64,000 nucleotides of DNA from Struthio camelus (GCF_040807025.1 NC_090964.1:8022214-8086213), one strand, 5' to 3'; shown: positions 1 through 11,602, counted from the stretch's first letter. A program made the numbers and translations. Notes: generated by a model from the letters alone, not told the origin.

Positions 1-550
1 CCAGCCCAATGTCCACACCCAGCAGAGCAGCCAGCAAGGCCCTGCTCCTTGGTGTCCCTCCCGCTGTCTGCTGGTTTGGCAGTGGGGAAACTGAGGCACG
101 GTGGTCCCCTGAGGTCATTCATGCGGGCTGGCACGCCGCGCAGCGCTGCCCTCCTCAGCCGTCCCCTCCGACACCCGGCCCCAGCGCGGCTGAGCCTGGC
201 TCGGGGCTGCCTGGGCTGATGGGGAGGCGGCGATGTCCCCCTGGCCGGGGGGCTCTACCCTGTGTCCCCACCCGCTCCGCGGAGGTCAGGTCCCCGATGC
301 GGAGGGAGACGAGCCCGGCACTGTGCTGCGCCTGGGGACACCCGGGGGGTCGGTGTCACCCGGGTCGGTGCAGGGGCCGTGTAGGGGGTGTCGGGGGTCC
401 GTGCCAGGGCAGGGGTCCTGCGGAGCTCGCCGGGGGGCCGGCCGGGGGGCCGGCGCGGGCCGCGCTCGGCGCTGCGGGCTCCGGCGCGGCCGGTGCCCCG
501 AGCTCCAGCAGGTGGCGCCCCGCGCCCGCGGCGGCCGAGCGGGCGGGCCG
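1..550. other. GC-rich intergenic DNA, no gene seen
   Basis: No exon with family resemblance was found on either strand. The open frames here are a consequence of high GC content. The only recurrent element is one copy of the 17-mer TGGGGAAACTGAGGCAC at 83-99, which recurs across the window. Confidence 0.6.
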
Positions 551-1234
551 GGCCGGGCTGGACCGTGCGGGACCGTGCGGGACTGTGCTGGACCTTGCTG
601 GGCTGTGCTGGGCTAGGCTGGACCTTGCTGGGCTGTGCTGGACCATGCTGGTCTGTGCTGGGCAGTGCTGGGCAAGGAAGGACCATGTTGGGCTGTGCTG
701 GACCTTGCTGGGCTGTACTGGGCTAGGCTAGACCGGGCTAGGCTGTGCTGGACCATGCCGGTCTGTGCTGGACCATGCCGGTCTGTGCTGGGCAGTGCTG
801 GGCAAGGATGGACCATGTTAGGCTGTGTTGGACCATGCAGGGCTGTGCTTAGCTGGGCTGGGCCATGCTAGGCTGTGCTGGACCATGCTGGTTTGTGCTG
901 AGCAAGGATGGACGTTGCTGGGCTGTGCTGGAGCATGCCAGTCTGTGCTGGGCTGTGCTGGGCAAGGATGGACTGTGTTGGACCATGCCGGGCTGTGCTA
1001 GGCTAGGCTGGACCATGCTGGGCTGTGCTGGACCATGCTTAGCTGTGCTGGGCTGTGCTTAGCTGGACTGGGCCATGCTAGGCTGTGCTGGACCATGCTG
1101 GTCTGTGCTGAGCAAGGATGAAGGATGCTGGGCTGTGCTGGGCTGTACTGGGCTACTTTGGCCCATGCTGGGCTGTGTTGGACCACGCTGGGTTGTGCTG
1201 GGCAAGGCTGGGCCGTGCTGGGCCGTGCTGGTTG
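551..1234. repeat. Minisatellite with strict 10-bp period
   Basis: About 68 consecutive 10-base units, most ending in GCTG (for example GGCTGTGCTG, GACCATGCTG, GGCAAGGATG), run without any insertion or deletion that breaks the 10-base phase. Longer modules are recombined along the array. Because 10 is not a multiple of 3, all frames read a 10-residue peptide repeat and several open frames appear on both strands; these are artefacts of the repeat. It lies about 2.9 kb upstream of the MYCL promoter. Confidence 0.92.
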
Positions 1235-4050
1235 CTGAGCCAGGGCTGGTCTCTCCCCAGTCGGGGCCGAAGGGCTGGCGCTGCATCCAGGTGGGGCGCC
1301 CGCTGGGCTCCCCCTCGGCAGCGCAGCCCTTGCCGCTGCTGCCGGTGCTGCAGGCTGGGGACGGGCAGCGTACCGCTGACAGCGCCGGGGTGCAGCGCGG
1401 TGGCAGCTCCCTTGGGAAGGGCTTGGAAGCAACATCGCACCTTCGTGAGGGCTGTTGGCGCGGGGTCCGGCCAGGCGTGGGGTCAGCGCGTGTGCACGGA
1501 CACACGAGCGCTGTGGTCCTGTGTCAGCTCCCGGGGGCTCTCAGTGCTGGGGCTCAGGCAGTTGGTTCCCGCAGCCCCCTTGGGTCTCCGCTCTCCTGCG
1601 TGATGATGGAGGATGTTTCGGAGGTGCGGGAAGTCCTTAACCTCGGTTTGGTGCCATGTGAGCAGGGGGCTGGTGCCTGGCCATGACGCTGGCAGAGCAT
1701 GGACTCACTTGCTGTTACTTATATTTTGGGGAGAGACTGGGAGAAACCAGCACCTTAAACTCAGCCTAGCCTGGCTGCTGCCGTGGTTCAACTTGTCCGT
1801 GCAAGCGCCCAGGGGAGCCAGGGCTCGGTGCGCCCGGCGCTGTGCAGAGCCACAGCACAGTTGCTGAGGAGGAGGAGCGCGGCACCTTCCTCCCCTTGGC
1901 CCCGTATCTCTGGACACAGGCTGCGGCTCTTGCTGCTCTCCGCTGGGGCTGGTGGCGAGCGCAGCTGTTTGCAGCTCATGCCAGCCCGCGCCCAGGACAC
2001 GTCTGACAGAGCTGCGGTCGTGGCCGCGTCCCGGAGGTTTTGCTCCAGGTGCTTCCTGCGAGGGGGCTGAAGCGAGGAAGGCAAATGGGGCAATGGGTTA
2101 GTGCAAGCTACTGGAAATGCGTTTGCTCGTCCCGAGGTGGACTTTGCAACAGCATGAGAAAACAGTCCCGAGAGCTGCTCGTGTGAAAGGTGAAACCTTC
2201 CTGTGTTTTCACAATGTTTATGGCTCTTCCTAGCAGGACCTTGGCGATGGAGAGATGCAGCATCCCTGCTGGGCTCGCTCGGGTCCCCTGAGGACAACTG
2301 TGTCATGTTGCACGGCTAGATCTGATGTGCTGGGCTCTGTACAGGGAAACAGGTATGTGGTAGTAGTAATTACCCCATGCGGGCGAGGTGCTGGTGGTGG
2401 GAGCGGTGCATGGGAACGGCCCATGCGCTGCGGTCCTGCCGCTTCCCAGTGACCGGGAGGCAGCGGGGAGCTCTGGAGCCCCCCCAAGGCACCAAAACGG
2501 GGCTGTTCAGCCCCCGTGCCCAGTCGTGCGGCGCCGTGCTGGACGATGGCCGGCGGGAGCCCTTCTCTCTTCCCAAGGCCTGGATCAGCCTTCATTTGTC
2601 TCCTTGCCGCCTCCGGCCCACCGTGAGACCAAAGCGGTCCGGTTCCCCCAGTGCTGGTTTTGTGGCTCGTGCTGCCTGTGGTGTTACGCCGGCAGCAGTT
2701 CTTTTAGTCCCGTCTTGCCAGCCCGGAGCTGATGGGCTTTGGTGGGGCGAAGCTCCCGGGCCGGCGAGCCTGCGAGGCCTTGGGGGCTGCGGGGCGCCTC
2801 TCTGGGGAGGCCGTGGCAGGGCAGAACCACCGAACCGTGCTGCTGCCAGCGCCGCTGGCCCAGGGCCCATCCTGCCCTGCCCTGCCAAGGTGCACTGCGC
2901 GCTCACCTTCCTGTGCCCCCGGGACACAGGCCGGCAGCTAGCATGCCCCGCTTCTGCCCCAGCCCTGCTCTGCGCCTGGCCCTGGGCCGGGATCCAGGCA
3001 AAACCACCCTGCTCAGAGCCCTGGCCCCCAGCCCAAGGTGCTGGCAGCTGCGACTAGCCCAGGGCAGGCGAGGTGCTCTTGGGCGAGCGAGGGTCCCCCA
3101 CGCCCCCGGCCACCCCCGGGCAGGCACTGACCTGCTCCCGGGAGGAATCTCTCTTTGGTGGAAACACAAGCATCCCGGAGGGACAGGAGCTCCTTCGTGG
3201 GGGGTGGGCCACGCAACGCGGGGTGACGGGGTGCGTGGGAGAGGCTGGGCTTGAGGCTTGGTTGGGCTGTACCTTGTGTTTTTTATTTCCTATGAAATCT
3301 CTTTATGTGCCATTCTCACGCCCCTCTCAGGCAATTTGGTTGGGAATTTGCAAACTCCAGCATCATATTAAAGGGAGGAATTTGATAACCAAATAAGCTG
3401 TTCACCCCAAGAACCATGAATGTCTGCAGCAGGGCATCTTACCCATGCCGCTGCATGTCTGCTGTGCCCACAGCCTAGGAAGGATATGGTGCCCGCAGCA
3501 AGTTGTGAGCAGGCTCAGCGGTGACAGAGGTGACCTGGATGCTTTCCCAGGGGCCTGCTGGCCCTTGAGGGCAAAGAATGAATGAAAGAGCCCGGCCACA
3601 TAAGCAAAGCAGTGACGTTTGCAGCCTCTGGGTGCAGGGCTGGCTGTGCGGCACCCAAGGAGGTGCTGAGGGTTTGCAAGGGGCAGCTCTGCCATGCTGT
3701 GGCATGGGGGCCAGGGGCTGCTTTGTGCATTACCGTGCTCGAAGCCCAGCTCCAAGCCTGCTCTGACTGCCCTGCTGCCCTAGCTCGAGCGCACCCGGGG
3801 CTCTCCTGAGCCCCCTCCACCATGCATATGGGGAAACTGAGGCACAGCCACAGGTCAGCGGGTCCGGGCTGTGGCGGCCCCGCAGCAGGCGGGTGTGTGC
3901 CTGAGACACTGGGCTCGGGCGGCCCCGTTTGCAGCCCCCCGGCCGCTGCAAGGCTGAGCCGAGCCGAGCCGAGCCGAGCCGGGGCTGCCGAGCCGTGCTC
4001 CGCCGGCCAGGGGGCGGGGGGAAGCTAGGTCCCGCCCTCTATGCAGATCT
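1235..4050. other. Intergenic region upstream of MYCL
   Basis: GC-rich unique sequence with many long but unconvincing open frames and no splice-bounded exon that I recognise. It holds one TGGGGAAACTGAGGCAC core (3829-3845) and, just before the promoter, a short CGAGC pentamer run near 3956-3980. An AT-richer stretch lies at 3270-3400, without a recognisable family. Confidence 0.55.
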
Positions 4051-4060
4051 AGGCGCAGCG

Positions 4061-4185
4061 ATTGGCCGAAGAGGGGCGCGGGGCGGGGCTGAGCCCCGCA
4101 GACAGGCTATAAGAGCGGGGGAAACAATGCGCCCGCGGTCCCGGCTCGGTGGCTGGTGCCGCCGCGACCCGCAGCGCCGGGGAAG
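4061..4185 (+). promoter_or_regulatory. MYCL: MYCL core promoter and noncoding exon 1
   Basis: A TATA box (TATAA, 4108-4112) follows an inverted CCAAT box (ATTGG, 4061-4065) in CpG-rich DNA. Transcription would be expected to start roughly 25-30 bases downstream of the TATA. The short 5' untranslated exon ends at 4185 at a GTGGGT donor, and a 113-base intron runs to the AG at 4297-4298. This reproduces the usual three-exon MYC-family structure with a noncoding first exon. Confidence 0.75.
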
Positions 4186-4331
4186 GTGGGTGCTGGGGGT
4201 CCCTTGGTGGCTGGGGAGGGGTCCCTTTCCTGGAGAGGACATGGGGGTGTCCCCTTCCTTTTGCTTCTGACCCCCCAACTCTCCTTTGCTGCCCCCAGGC
4301 TCTGCTCCCCTTCCCGCTCCCCCATGCAGAG

Positions 4332-7300
4332 ATGGAGTTTGACTCGTACCAGCACTACTTCTACGACCACGAGGCGGAGGAGGACTCCGACCGCTCCACG
4401 GCTCCCAGCGAGGACATCTGGAAGAAGTTCGAGCTGGTGCCCACGCCGCCCCTCTCGCCCCTGGGCCCCCCGGGGGAGAGAGCCTGGTGCTCCGGTGCGG
4501 AGGAGAGGTCGAACTGGCTCTCCCGCTACTGCCTGGCCGGGGAAGAGCCGGAGTATCTCATAGACACGGGGGAGATCTTTGGGAACCTGAGCGCTTTTAT
4601 CCTCAAGGACTGCATGTGGAGCGGCTTTTCGGCCCGGGAGAGACTGGAGAAAGCGATGACGGAGAAACTTTCCACGGGCACGCAGAGGGTGAACCCCCAC
4701 AAGCCCTCCTTCGCCCAGGACTTTGGGTTCAACAGCTCGGTGAGCGAATGCGTGGATCCTGCCGCCGTCTTCCTTTGCCCCCTGGCCGAGAGTAAGATCC
4801 CAGCATCCTCGGGATCCGAGGGCCAAAGCGACTCCGGTAAGGGATCAAGGTCCGGCGCTGCCGTGCGGGGCCGGCTGGCCGCGGGCGGCCCGCGTGTGCC
4901 GGGCCGGGAGCCTGCCCGCCGGGCAGCGCCTTTGTCGCCGCTCCGAGCCGGCCCCCGTCCCGGCACCCAGAACAAAGGGAAGTTACCCGCTCTCCTTCCC
5001 GTGGGCTTTCTGCTCGGGGAATCCCGGCTCCTGTCGGTCTCGCCCGGGCCGGACCGCCGCGTCCCGCGGGTGGGCGAGGGCCAAGTTCGCAGCTCGGCGT
5101 GGGAAGTTCTTCGGCCGCGGCCGGGCTGCAGCGCGCCCGGCTCCCGGCGCAGCCTCGCTGGCTTCCCCCGGGGCCGCCCCGGGCAGCGCAGCACCCGCGC
5201 CGGAACAGCCCCTCGGGGGAAACGGCGGCCTGAGGCTGTAGCTCAGCGGGGTGGAGAGGGACGTCCCCAGTCAGCCGCATACATCTGGGACCTTCCCCGG
5301 GGCACTTCCCCCTGCGGGGCCGGGATGCGTCGGGGAAGCGGGCGCGGAGTATCTGGCTCTCGCCCACTCAAAACCAGGAGCTGAGGGCAAGACGTTGCTG
5401 CCCAGCAGCTATCGCCTGGCGCAGGTTAGCTCGCCCCGGCTCTGATCAGACGTCAGTCGCTGCGGTGAGGGGTTCGTGTCTGCAGCCCTTGCTCGCAAGG
5501 CTCTGCCGGGGAGAGCCGCTGGGGGCAGACGTGGGTCCGGTTTCCACGCTCACGCGTGACTCCGGCCTGACTCGGCCGCCCGGGCTTGCCGGAGAAATGC
5601 TGACACAATCGTGCAGTGAGCGCAGAGCCGCCTTACGTTGACCTCGTTAATAAAGCTGATTGCCGTGAGTTGATGACAGTAACCTGCTCCCGGTGACTCA
5701 GGCCGGGGCCGAGCCGCGGGACGGGGATTTAATTACATTAGGAGCGCGGGGGATAGTAAGCAGGTCGCGGGCGCTAAGAGGCTTTAATGCCACGCGGGGG
5801 GGGGAGGCGGGAGGGCCGCGGGGCACCCGGTGCCGGTCCGGCCCGCGCCACGTGGGCCCAGAACAAAAAGCAACAGATTGCAAACAATGAGAGGGGGGCC
5901 TCGCTGACTGACGGGCGCCCGGGCCAATGGGAGCCGAGCGGGACGGCTACGGTAACATTCCAGCCCCGCGGGGCAGCCAATGGGAGGCTTTCCGGGGGGC
6001 GGGGCCTCGCTGACCGATTTTTATTAATGAGCGGCTGCCGTTGGGGGGGGGGTCTGTCTGTATGTCTGTGCACAGACCTGCAGATGCGCGGCTGAGAACG
6101 GTGGAGTTGTGACACCGATGAGTGTGGCTGTGCCCCCCGCGGGAGGCAGGCTGGATGCAGCATGTGGTGCAGTCTTTGGCCCCTTCCCAAACCAGTCGCC
6201 CCAGGTGGGGGCATCGGGGTGGCAAAAGGCGGACATGTCCCAGGAGCCCCCTTCCTCCCGCTGCGGCCACAGTTTGGCTCCGTCCCTGGAGGGACAAGTC
6301 TCTACCAGGAGGCTCTGGTGGCAGTTGTAGCCTCTCGGGGACTGCATGGCTTTTGGGGGGGGGGGAGGTGAGGGGGTGCTGAACCACTTTGTGGTTTTCC
6401 CCGAACTCTGAGAAGGGAGGTGGAAGCACTTTCCGAAAGTGAGTGCGAGCCCTTGGCACGTCTGGAGCGAGGTCCTCCTGCCATCCCCGGGCTCTGGGCT
6501 TGGTGCCCCCGGGCTTCACCGGGTCGGGGCAAGCCGGGCTGGCCAGCGAGCTGGTTTGGGTCTGGCCACGGCTGCGCTCGCAGGAGCTGTGCCCGAGTCG
6601 CGTTGTTCACAGCTCCGACAGCCTCCCCGACTGTGCGGGGGCCGAACTTGGGAGAGGAACGTGGGGGGCGTCGGGGAGGCCTTTGAGGTTCACTGAACCC
6701 AGTGGCAATACGCCTTTTCCAGGGACCCCTCTCCGTCCCCCGTGTCCCTGGAAGGTCCCCGCTCCGTGGGGAGCGCTGGGGCAGAGCAAAGGGGATTTAT
6801 AACTCCCTTGTGAGAAGTAACAAGTCACTGGAGGGGGAAGCGGAGCAGCGGGAACAAAGGGCAGCTCTGCCCGCGGCGCCCTCATTTACAATCCCAATGG
6901 GCCATGACAGCGCCCGGCAGGGCAGGAGCTTTAGCGTTAAACTGTGTCGCAGGCCCCGGGGATCTCGCCCCTCCTCGGGCGAGGGCTGGGGCGTCGAGGG
7001 GGTTGCGGGCCTGGGAGCTTCTTGCCTGTTGATTCTCTGTCCTCAATGAGTGTTGCCTGCAGTGCTGAAGGGAGACATGTAAATCCCCAATCTTGCTTTC
7101 CGGGCTCCAGGTGTGTGAAAGTGGAAGGAAAGAAATCGCCTTCCCGTGGCCTGTGTTAGGTGATGCTGGGGAGTGTTTAAATCGCCCAGTCCCTTCTTGC
7201 AGACGCCGCTTCGGCAGCGAGGCAGTGCATGAGCTGCCTTTCCCGGGAAGGCAGCGGGCGAGGGCCTGGGCGTCCCGAGGGGGCTGCGGGGAGGCACAGC

Positions 7301-7924
7301 GGGCCGAGGCGAGGGGCTGGCGAGTGACGGCTGTTTTTGCTGTGCCTGTTCCGAGCAGAGGGTGAAGAGATCGACGTGGTGACCGTGGAGAAGAGACAGT
7401 CGCTCGGCCTGAGGAAGCCGGTCACCATCACGCTGCGAGCCGACCCCTTGGACCCCTGCATGAAACGCTTCCACATCTCCATCCACCAGCAGCAGCACAA
7501 CTACGCCGCCCGCTCGCCGCCGGACGCCTGCCCCCAGGCCGAGCCGGCCGAGCAGGAGGCAAAGACCGAGCCGGCGAGCTCCGAGGACGAGCCAGCCCTG
7601 GAGAGCGCCCTGCCTGAGCCCGACTTGCCGAAAACCGGCAGCGGCCCCGGCTCGGACAGCGAGGACGTGGCCAAGAGGAAAAACCACAACTACTTGGAGC
7701 GCAAGCGGCGCAACGACCTCCGCTCGCGCTTCCTCGCCTTGCGGGACCAGGTGCCCGGGCTCGCCAGCTGCCCCAAGACGCCCAAAGTGGTGATCCTGAG
7801 CAAATCCTCCGAGTACCTGCAGTCGCTCATCGGCGCCGAGCGGAGGATGGCGGCCGAGAAACGGCAGCTGCAGCTGCGGCAGAGCCAGCTGCTCAGAAGG
7901 ATTGCTCACCTCCAGGGGCACTAA
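4332..7924 (+). CDS. MYCL: L-Myc proto-oncogene protein (bHLH-leucine zipper transcription factor)
   Basis: Coding exons are 4332-4836 (505 nt, donor GTAAGG) and 7359-7924 (566 nt, acceptor AG 7357-7358); the phase-1 junction gives a 356-residue protein, against 364 in human by recall. Residues 25-43 are MYC box I (SEDIWKKFEL then TPPLSP), residues about 89-108 are MYC box II (DCMWSGFSARERLEKAM), and residues 274-356 are the basic helix-loop-helix and leucine zipper that dimerise with MAX and bind CACGTG E-boxes. Exon 3 opens with the conserved acidic EEIDVV block and the VEKRQSLG motif of the family. The ATG at 4332 is chosen because the protein begins MEFDSYQHYFYD like other L-Myc proteins. 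The upstream ATG at 4324 is out of frame. The protein acts in the nucleus as a growth regulator. MYCN and MYC are excluded by the short length and the L-Myc-like bHLH spacing. Confidence 0.97.
4837..7358 (+). other. MYCL: MYCL intron 2
   Basis: The 2.5-kb intron is CpG-rich in its first part. It contains a dense block of putative regulatory motifs at 5640-6030 (listed separately). No second coding exon was recognised, and the long open frames through it are GC artefacts. Confidence 0.8.
5640..6030 (+). promoter_or_regulatory. Putative internal promoter or enhancer in MYCL intron 2
   Basis: Two copies of CCAATGGGAG (CCAAT at 5924-5928 and 5977-5981) are flanked by two copies of GGCCTCGCTGAC (about 5898 and 6003). 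Upstream lie an AP-1-like TGACTCA (5694-5700), homeodomain-like ATTTAATTACATTA (about 5728-5741) and a SOX-like AACAAT (about 5883). Clustered motifs in a mixed AT/GC block suggest a conserved element or alternative promoter. This is inference from motifs only. Confidence 0.4.
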
Positions 7925-8575
7925 GCGCCCCGGCCCCCCTCTCGATTTGCACATTTTTGGTCGGAGCAGGGCTCAGGGTGCGTGCCACGGCCGTCGCACA
8001 TGACCCGGCTGGCCTGCCGGGACAGCTCCCTCCCGGCGGGGGGACCGGGGGCTCCCCGAAGCGGGGCTTCGCCTCGCCGTGGGCTGGCTCGTCGGCACTG
8101 GGTGTTGCAAGATTTTTTTTCCCCTGCCCCGTGATGGAACTTCCTAAGTGACTGCTGCAACTCTTGGGCTCGGCTCTGCTCTCCCGAGCCTGCCACCGGC
8201 CGCCGTGCCAGCGGCGTCCCCGGGAGCTGCACCCGGGTGTCCGTCTCCCCCACGACGTCTCGAGCGCGTGCTGCTCGGCGGGGTGCAGCCCTGGCTGGCT
8301 CCCTGCGGGAACGGTGGTGGAGGGGAAGCGGCCCCTCGCCTGAGCGAACGGCCCCCCCCCGCGCTGGCCGCCCCAGGTCTGCTCGGGCCGGGCTTTACCT
8401 CACTCTTACACTTTGCGCCGTAGCTCGTCTTGGGTTTTTGTGTGCTAGAAACTGCTGCTGTAACTGAGTCTTGTCCTGGAGGCTGTGTTTTTATACTGTA
8501 TTTTTGTACCACTTTTTGAGAAGTATTGGTAAAGAGTTTGCTTTTTTTTTTTTTAAATAAACTTGGGGGGGGTGA
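7925..8575 (+). other. MYCL: MYCL 3' untranslated region with poly(A) signal
   Basis: Sequence after the TAA stop (7922-7924) runs to an AATAAA at 8556-8561. The UTR ends in U-rich sequence (for example a T tract at 8542-8554), and the DNA after the signal is G-rich, as expected for a cleavage site near 8575. Confidence 0.75.
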
Positions 8576-10868
8576 GGGGAGGGGTGGTTTCCTGCTGTGA
8601 GGGGAAGGGTCGACCCTGCTGCACTTTAGGGGGATCAGGAAGGGGCTGGTTCCTGCTGGCCCCCGGGGCACCTGGCTTGCAGCTCTTTGTGCTGTCTACT
8701 TGCAATAACGGGGGGGGGGGGTCCTCATCTCACCCCCCCCCTTCTCCTCCTCGTCTCACCCCCCCCCCCCTTCTCCTCCTCCTGAGCATCCGTCGCCAGC
8801 AGGCTCGCGGGGGCTCGGGTGCGACGCGGGCGGGGGGCCGAGGTGGCCGAGCGTCGCTCGCCGCGCCGGCACGGGCAGCGTCAGCCCTGCCTCGACCCGC
8901 CTGGCTCCCGGCTGACCCGCTCGGAAACGCGAGAGTAACGCTGTGGTCGGATTTAGCACTTTCTTCGTTACCTCACACTTCATAAATAAATAACTCGCAA
9001 AGACGGACTGGGTTGGCTTTCTTGCACGTGGGCGGCGGTGGGTTTGTGCGATGAGCTGGGGTGGGGGGAATGCAGCCCCCGAGCTGGTTTTGGGGCCGTG
9101 GGCTGAGTCGAGGACGGAAACGAACGGCGGCCGCGTTAGGCGGCCTCCCTGCGAGCAAGACCGGCCTTCGCGCAACGGCGATCGAAAGGCGATGCGGCCG
9201 TGGCGCTGGGGAACGAATCACCTGCGTTGTTTTTCCTCCTTTGAAGTGGCTTTGTGGAAGGAGGGGTGGAGAGCCCGCGCTCGGCTCGCTGTAATCGTAA
9301 CCTCCCCTAACGGGGCCGGGGAGCGGGCGGGCGGCCGGCGGCTTGTCCGGGGGGACGCGATACGCTCGCTTCGCGGGTCCTTGGAGAACTTCCTGGGCCC
9401 GGATCTGCCGAACGGGTGCAGTTATACATGCGCCTTCTCCTCCCAGCCTTCCCCGAACTCGATGCTTTAGGGTCGCGTTTGCGCTGGCGGCCAAAGTCCT
9501 GCCCCGAGCGGAGGGCCGAAGGATCCCGTTAGCGCCGAGCGAGGCTGCAGGGGAGCTGCCGGGGACGAGCCTTCGAAAGCGGCGATTCTGCAACGGGCGT
9601 CGCGGCGTACCTGCTCCTTTCGGCCGCGGCAGCGTCTCGCGCCGGGCGCCGGCTCGCAGGGCCTTTTGCAGCCCTCGGGTTTTCGGCTCTGCGGGCGGCG
9701 GGCCGCTTTAGCCCTGCGCGAGGCGAAGAGGCGGCGGCCGACCTCGCGGAGATCAGGGCCCGTCTGAGGAGAAATTTGAGAATTATAACAAAACTGAAAG
9801 CTATCACATGAAACGCGCTGTTAGACAGGAAGGTGAGAGGTGTGAGTGCGGTCTGTAAAGGCGCTCGCAGGGCCCCCCGCTTAAAAACGCGGCCGGATCA
9901 GCTACGTTTGACAACTAGCCAGTGCAGAGAGGAAAAAAAACCCACCACCACCAGCACAGATTTACCAGTCTCTCAAATCAAACCTTCGTTTTTGTTGTGT
10001 GTACGTTGAAACCCCCAGGACGTTTTAATAAATGGATGGTGTGTAGTGAGTTTTTTTTGTTTATTTTTTCAGCCAAAGGTGTGCTTTTATTTTGTCTTCT
10101 CCTGGGAAGGCAGGAGCGCTCCTTCGGGAGGAAGGACGTGTCAGTGCGTTGTTTTCCTTCCTTGGGAACGAGGCGCAGACGGACGCCAGGGCCTGAGTTG
10201 GGACCACGAGCAACCGTAACCGTAGCTGGTTTCAAACTGGACGGAGGGGTAGTGTTGCCATTTTGCGCATACCATTGCGTCACCTTCCTTAACGCTCACG
10301 TATGTAAATATGTTTTAACCTGTAACCTCCCTGATCACCGCAACGGTTGTCTCCTCATGCATTGCTACAGGAAGGGCCCAAGAAAGCAGACTGACTGCAC
10401 AAGAGAAAGTGCCACCAAGCGCACAAAATAAACACGGGGTTTTTCCTCCTTTCTCTTTCAGTGTTGCAGTTTGCAAGTGTTGCCTATAGCCATTATAACT
10501 AAACATTTCCGGGCCACGTAGTTGTTTTGTTTAAATGCGCATTGCCCTGCTCATACTCTGCTCTTTGTGACTCACGGGCCACCGCCTCGGCTCCGTTATC
10601 TTCTCCCCCAAAGCGCGCTGCGTTTTGCTACTGCGCTTTCGCTACCGCCTCGCGCAGTTTCTGCATGGGGGTGGGGGTGGGGGCGATTGCTTTCGGGTGA
10701 GCGGAGCTCCCGCGCGCCGGCCGCTGTGCTGCGGGGTGCGGTGCCGGCGCTCACGCCTGGCTTGGTAAATTTTTCTGACGGTTTTGCGAGCCGGCGCTAA
10801 TCTCGTCCCCTCCAATGGGTGACGGCTCCTGGGCGCCCCTCGCCGGGGCGGGCATCCTCCCGCTCCCT
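8576..10868. other. MYCL-TRIT1 intergenic region
   Basis: The region holds homopolymer runs of G and C around 8710-8772 and otherwise unique sequence. An AT-richer patch at 9760-10530 contains several AATAAA-like hexamers but no recognisable exon. No gene was supported on either strand. Confidence 0.55.
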
Positions 10869-11304
10869 GTTGCTACGGAGGAAGATGTGTGTTGCTAGGG
10901 CAAGTGGCGCCGCGGCAATACCCTCCTCCTGCCGTCACCCTGGCAACCGTCTCCCTACCTTCCCTGGCCCCTCTCTGTTGCCACGGTGACGGTCGCCCAC
11001 TCCCCATCTCCCTGTGTTGCCATGGTGATGGTTTTCCCCTCTCTCCCTCTCCAATGAGGCTGCCGTCACCCTGGCAATGCTCACCTTCCTGTCGCTACGG
11101 CAACAGACCCTCCCCCCCCGGTTCTCTGCCCTGTTGCTATGGCAACAGCCCCCCTACTCTCTGCCTGTTGCTATGGCAATAGCCCTTCTCCCCCTTCACG
11201 CTCTGCCCTGTTGCTATGGCAACAGCCCCCCTACTCTCTGCCCGGTTGCTATGGCAATAGCCCCTCTCTCTCCCCCTCACGCGCTGCCCTGTTGCTATGG
11301 CAAC
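10869..11304 (+). repeat. Array of twelve RFX/X-box-like palindromes
   Basis: Fourteen-base motifs close to GTTGCYATGGCAAC begin at 10869 (partial), 10891, 10934, 10977, 11016, 11065, 11091, 11133, 11167, 11210, 11245 and 11291. Three (11133, 11210, 11291) are GTTGCTATGGCAAC exactly, and others are GTTGCCACGGTGAC, GTCACCCTGGCAAC and GTTGCCATGGTGAT. Centres are mostly 35-49 bases apart, with 43 recurring. Spacer sequences are C/T-rich and more variable than the motif except in the last four to five copies, which also share spacers. The motif is the established binding consensus of RFX transcription factors. The array lies about 300 bases upstream of the TRIT1 start. Confidence 0.85.
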
Positions 11305-11602
11305 AGCATCCTTCCCCCCCACGCCCCCCCGCCGCTGGAGGTGGTCAGGCTGGGGTGGCCCTGGGGAGTCTGGGGGACGGGCGAGGGCCCCGGTGCCCCC
11401 CACCCCGCTCTGGGGAGAGCTGCGGGGCCGAGCTGTGAGCTCGGCTGCAGCCCGGGCCGCCTGGCTGGGGAGGGGGCGCCGGCGGCGGGAAGGGCCCGGG
11501 CCGGGGACGGCCGACGGCCGACAGCGAGGGGGGCCCGGCCCGGGGCGGGGAGCAGGGCCCGGCCGAGCCCCGCGGCCTCCCGCCGTCCCCGCCCCCGTTG
11601 CC
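11305..11602 (+). promoter_or_regulatory. TRIT1: TRIT1 CpG-island promoter and 5' leader
   Basis: Very GC-rich, CpG-dense DNA without a TATA box directly precedes the TRIT1 ATG. The reading frame is open upstream of the start, so the leader boundary cannot be fixed from sequence. The start codon lies inside GTTGCCATGGCAGC (11597-11610), which is itself nearly an X-box. Confidence 0.6.

Noticed and set aside
551-1234. Repeat array considered as CRISPR
   Set aside because: There are no unique spacers between repeats and the genome is eukaryotic; it is a simple minisatellite.
9-1240. Overlapping open frames on both strands with repeated CWAVLG- or AQHSPA-type peptides
   Set aside because: They are translations of the 10-bp minisatellite in different frames; no start context, splice structure or family match.
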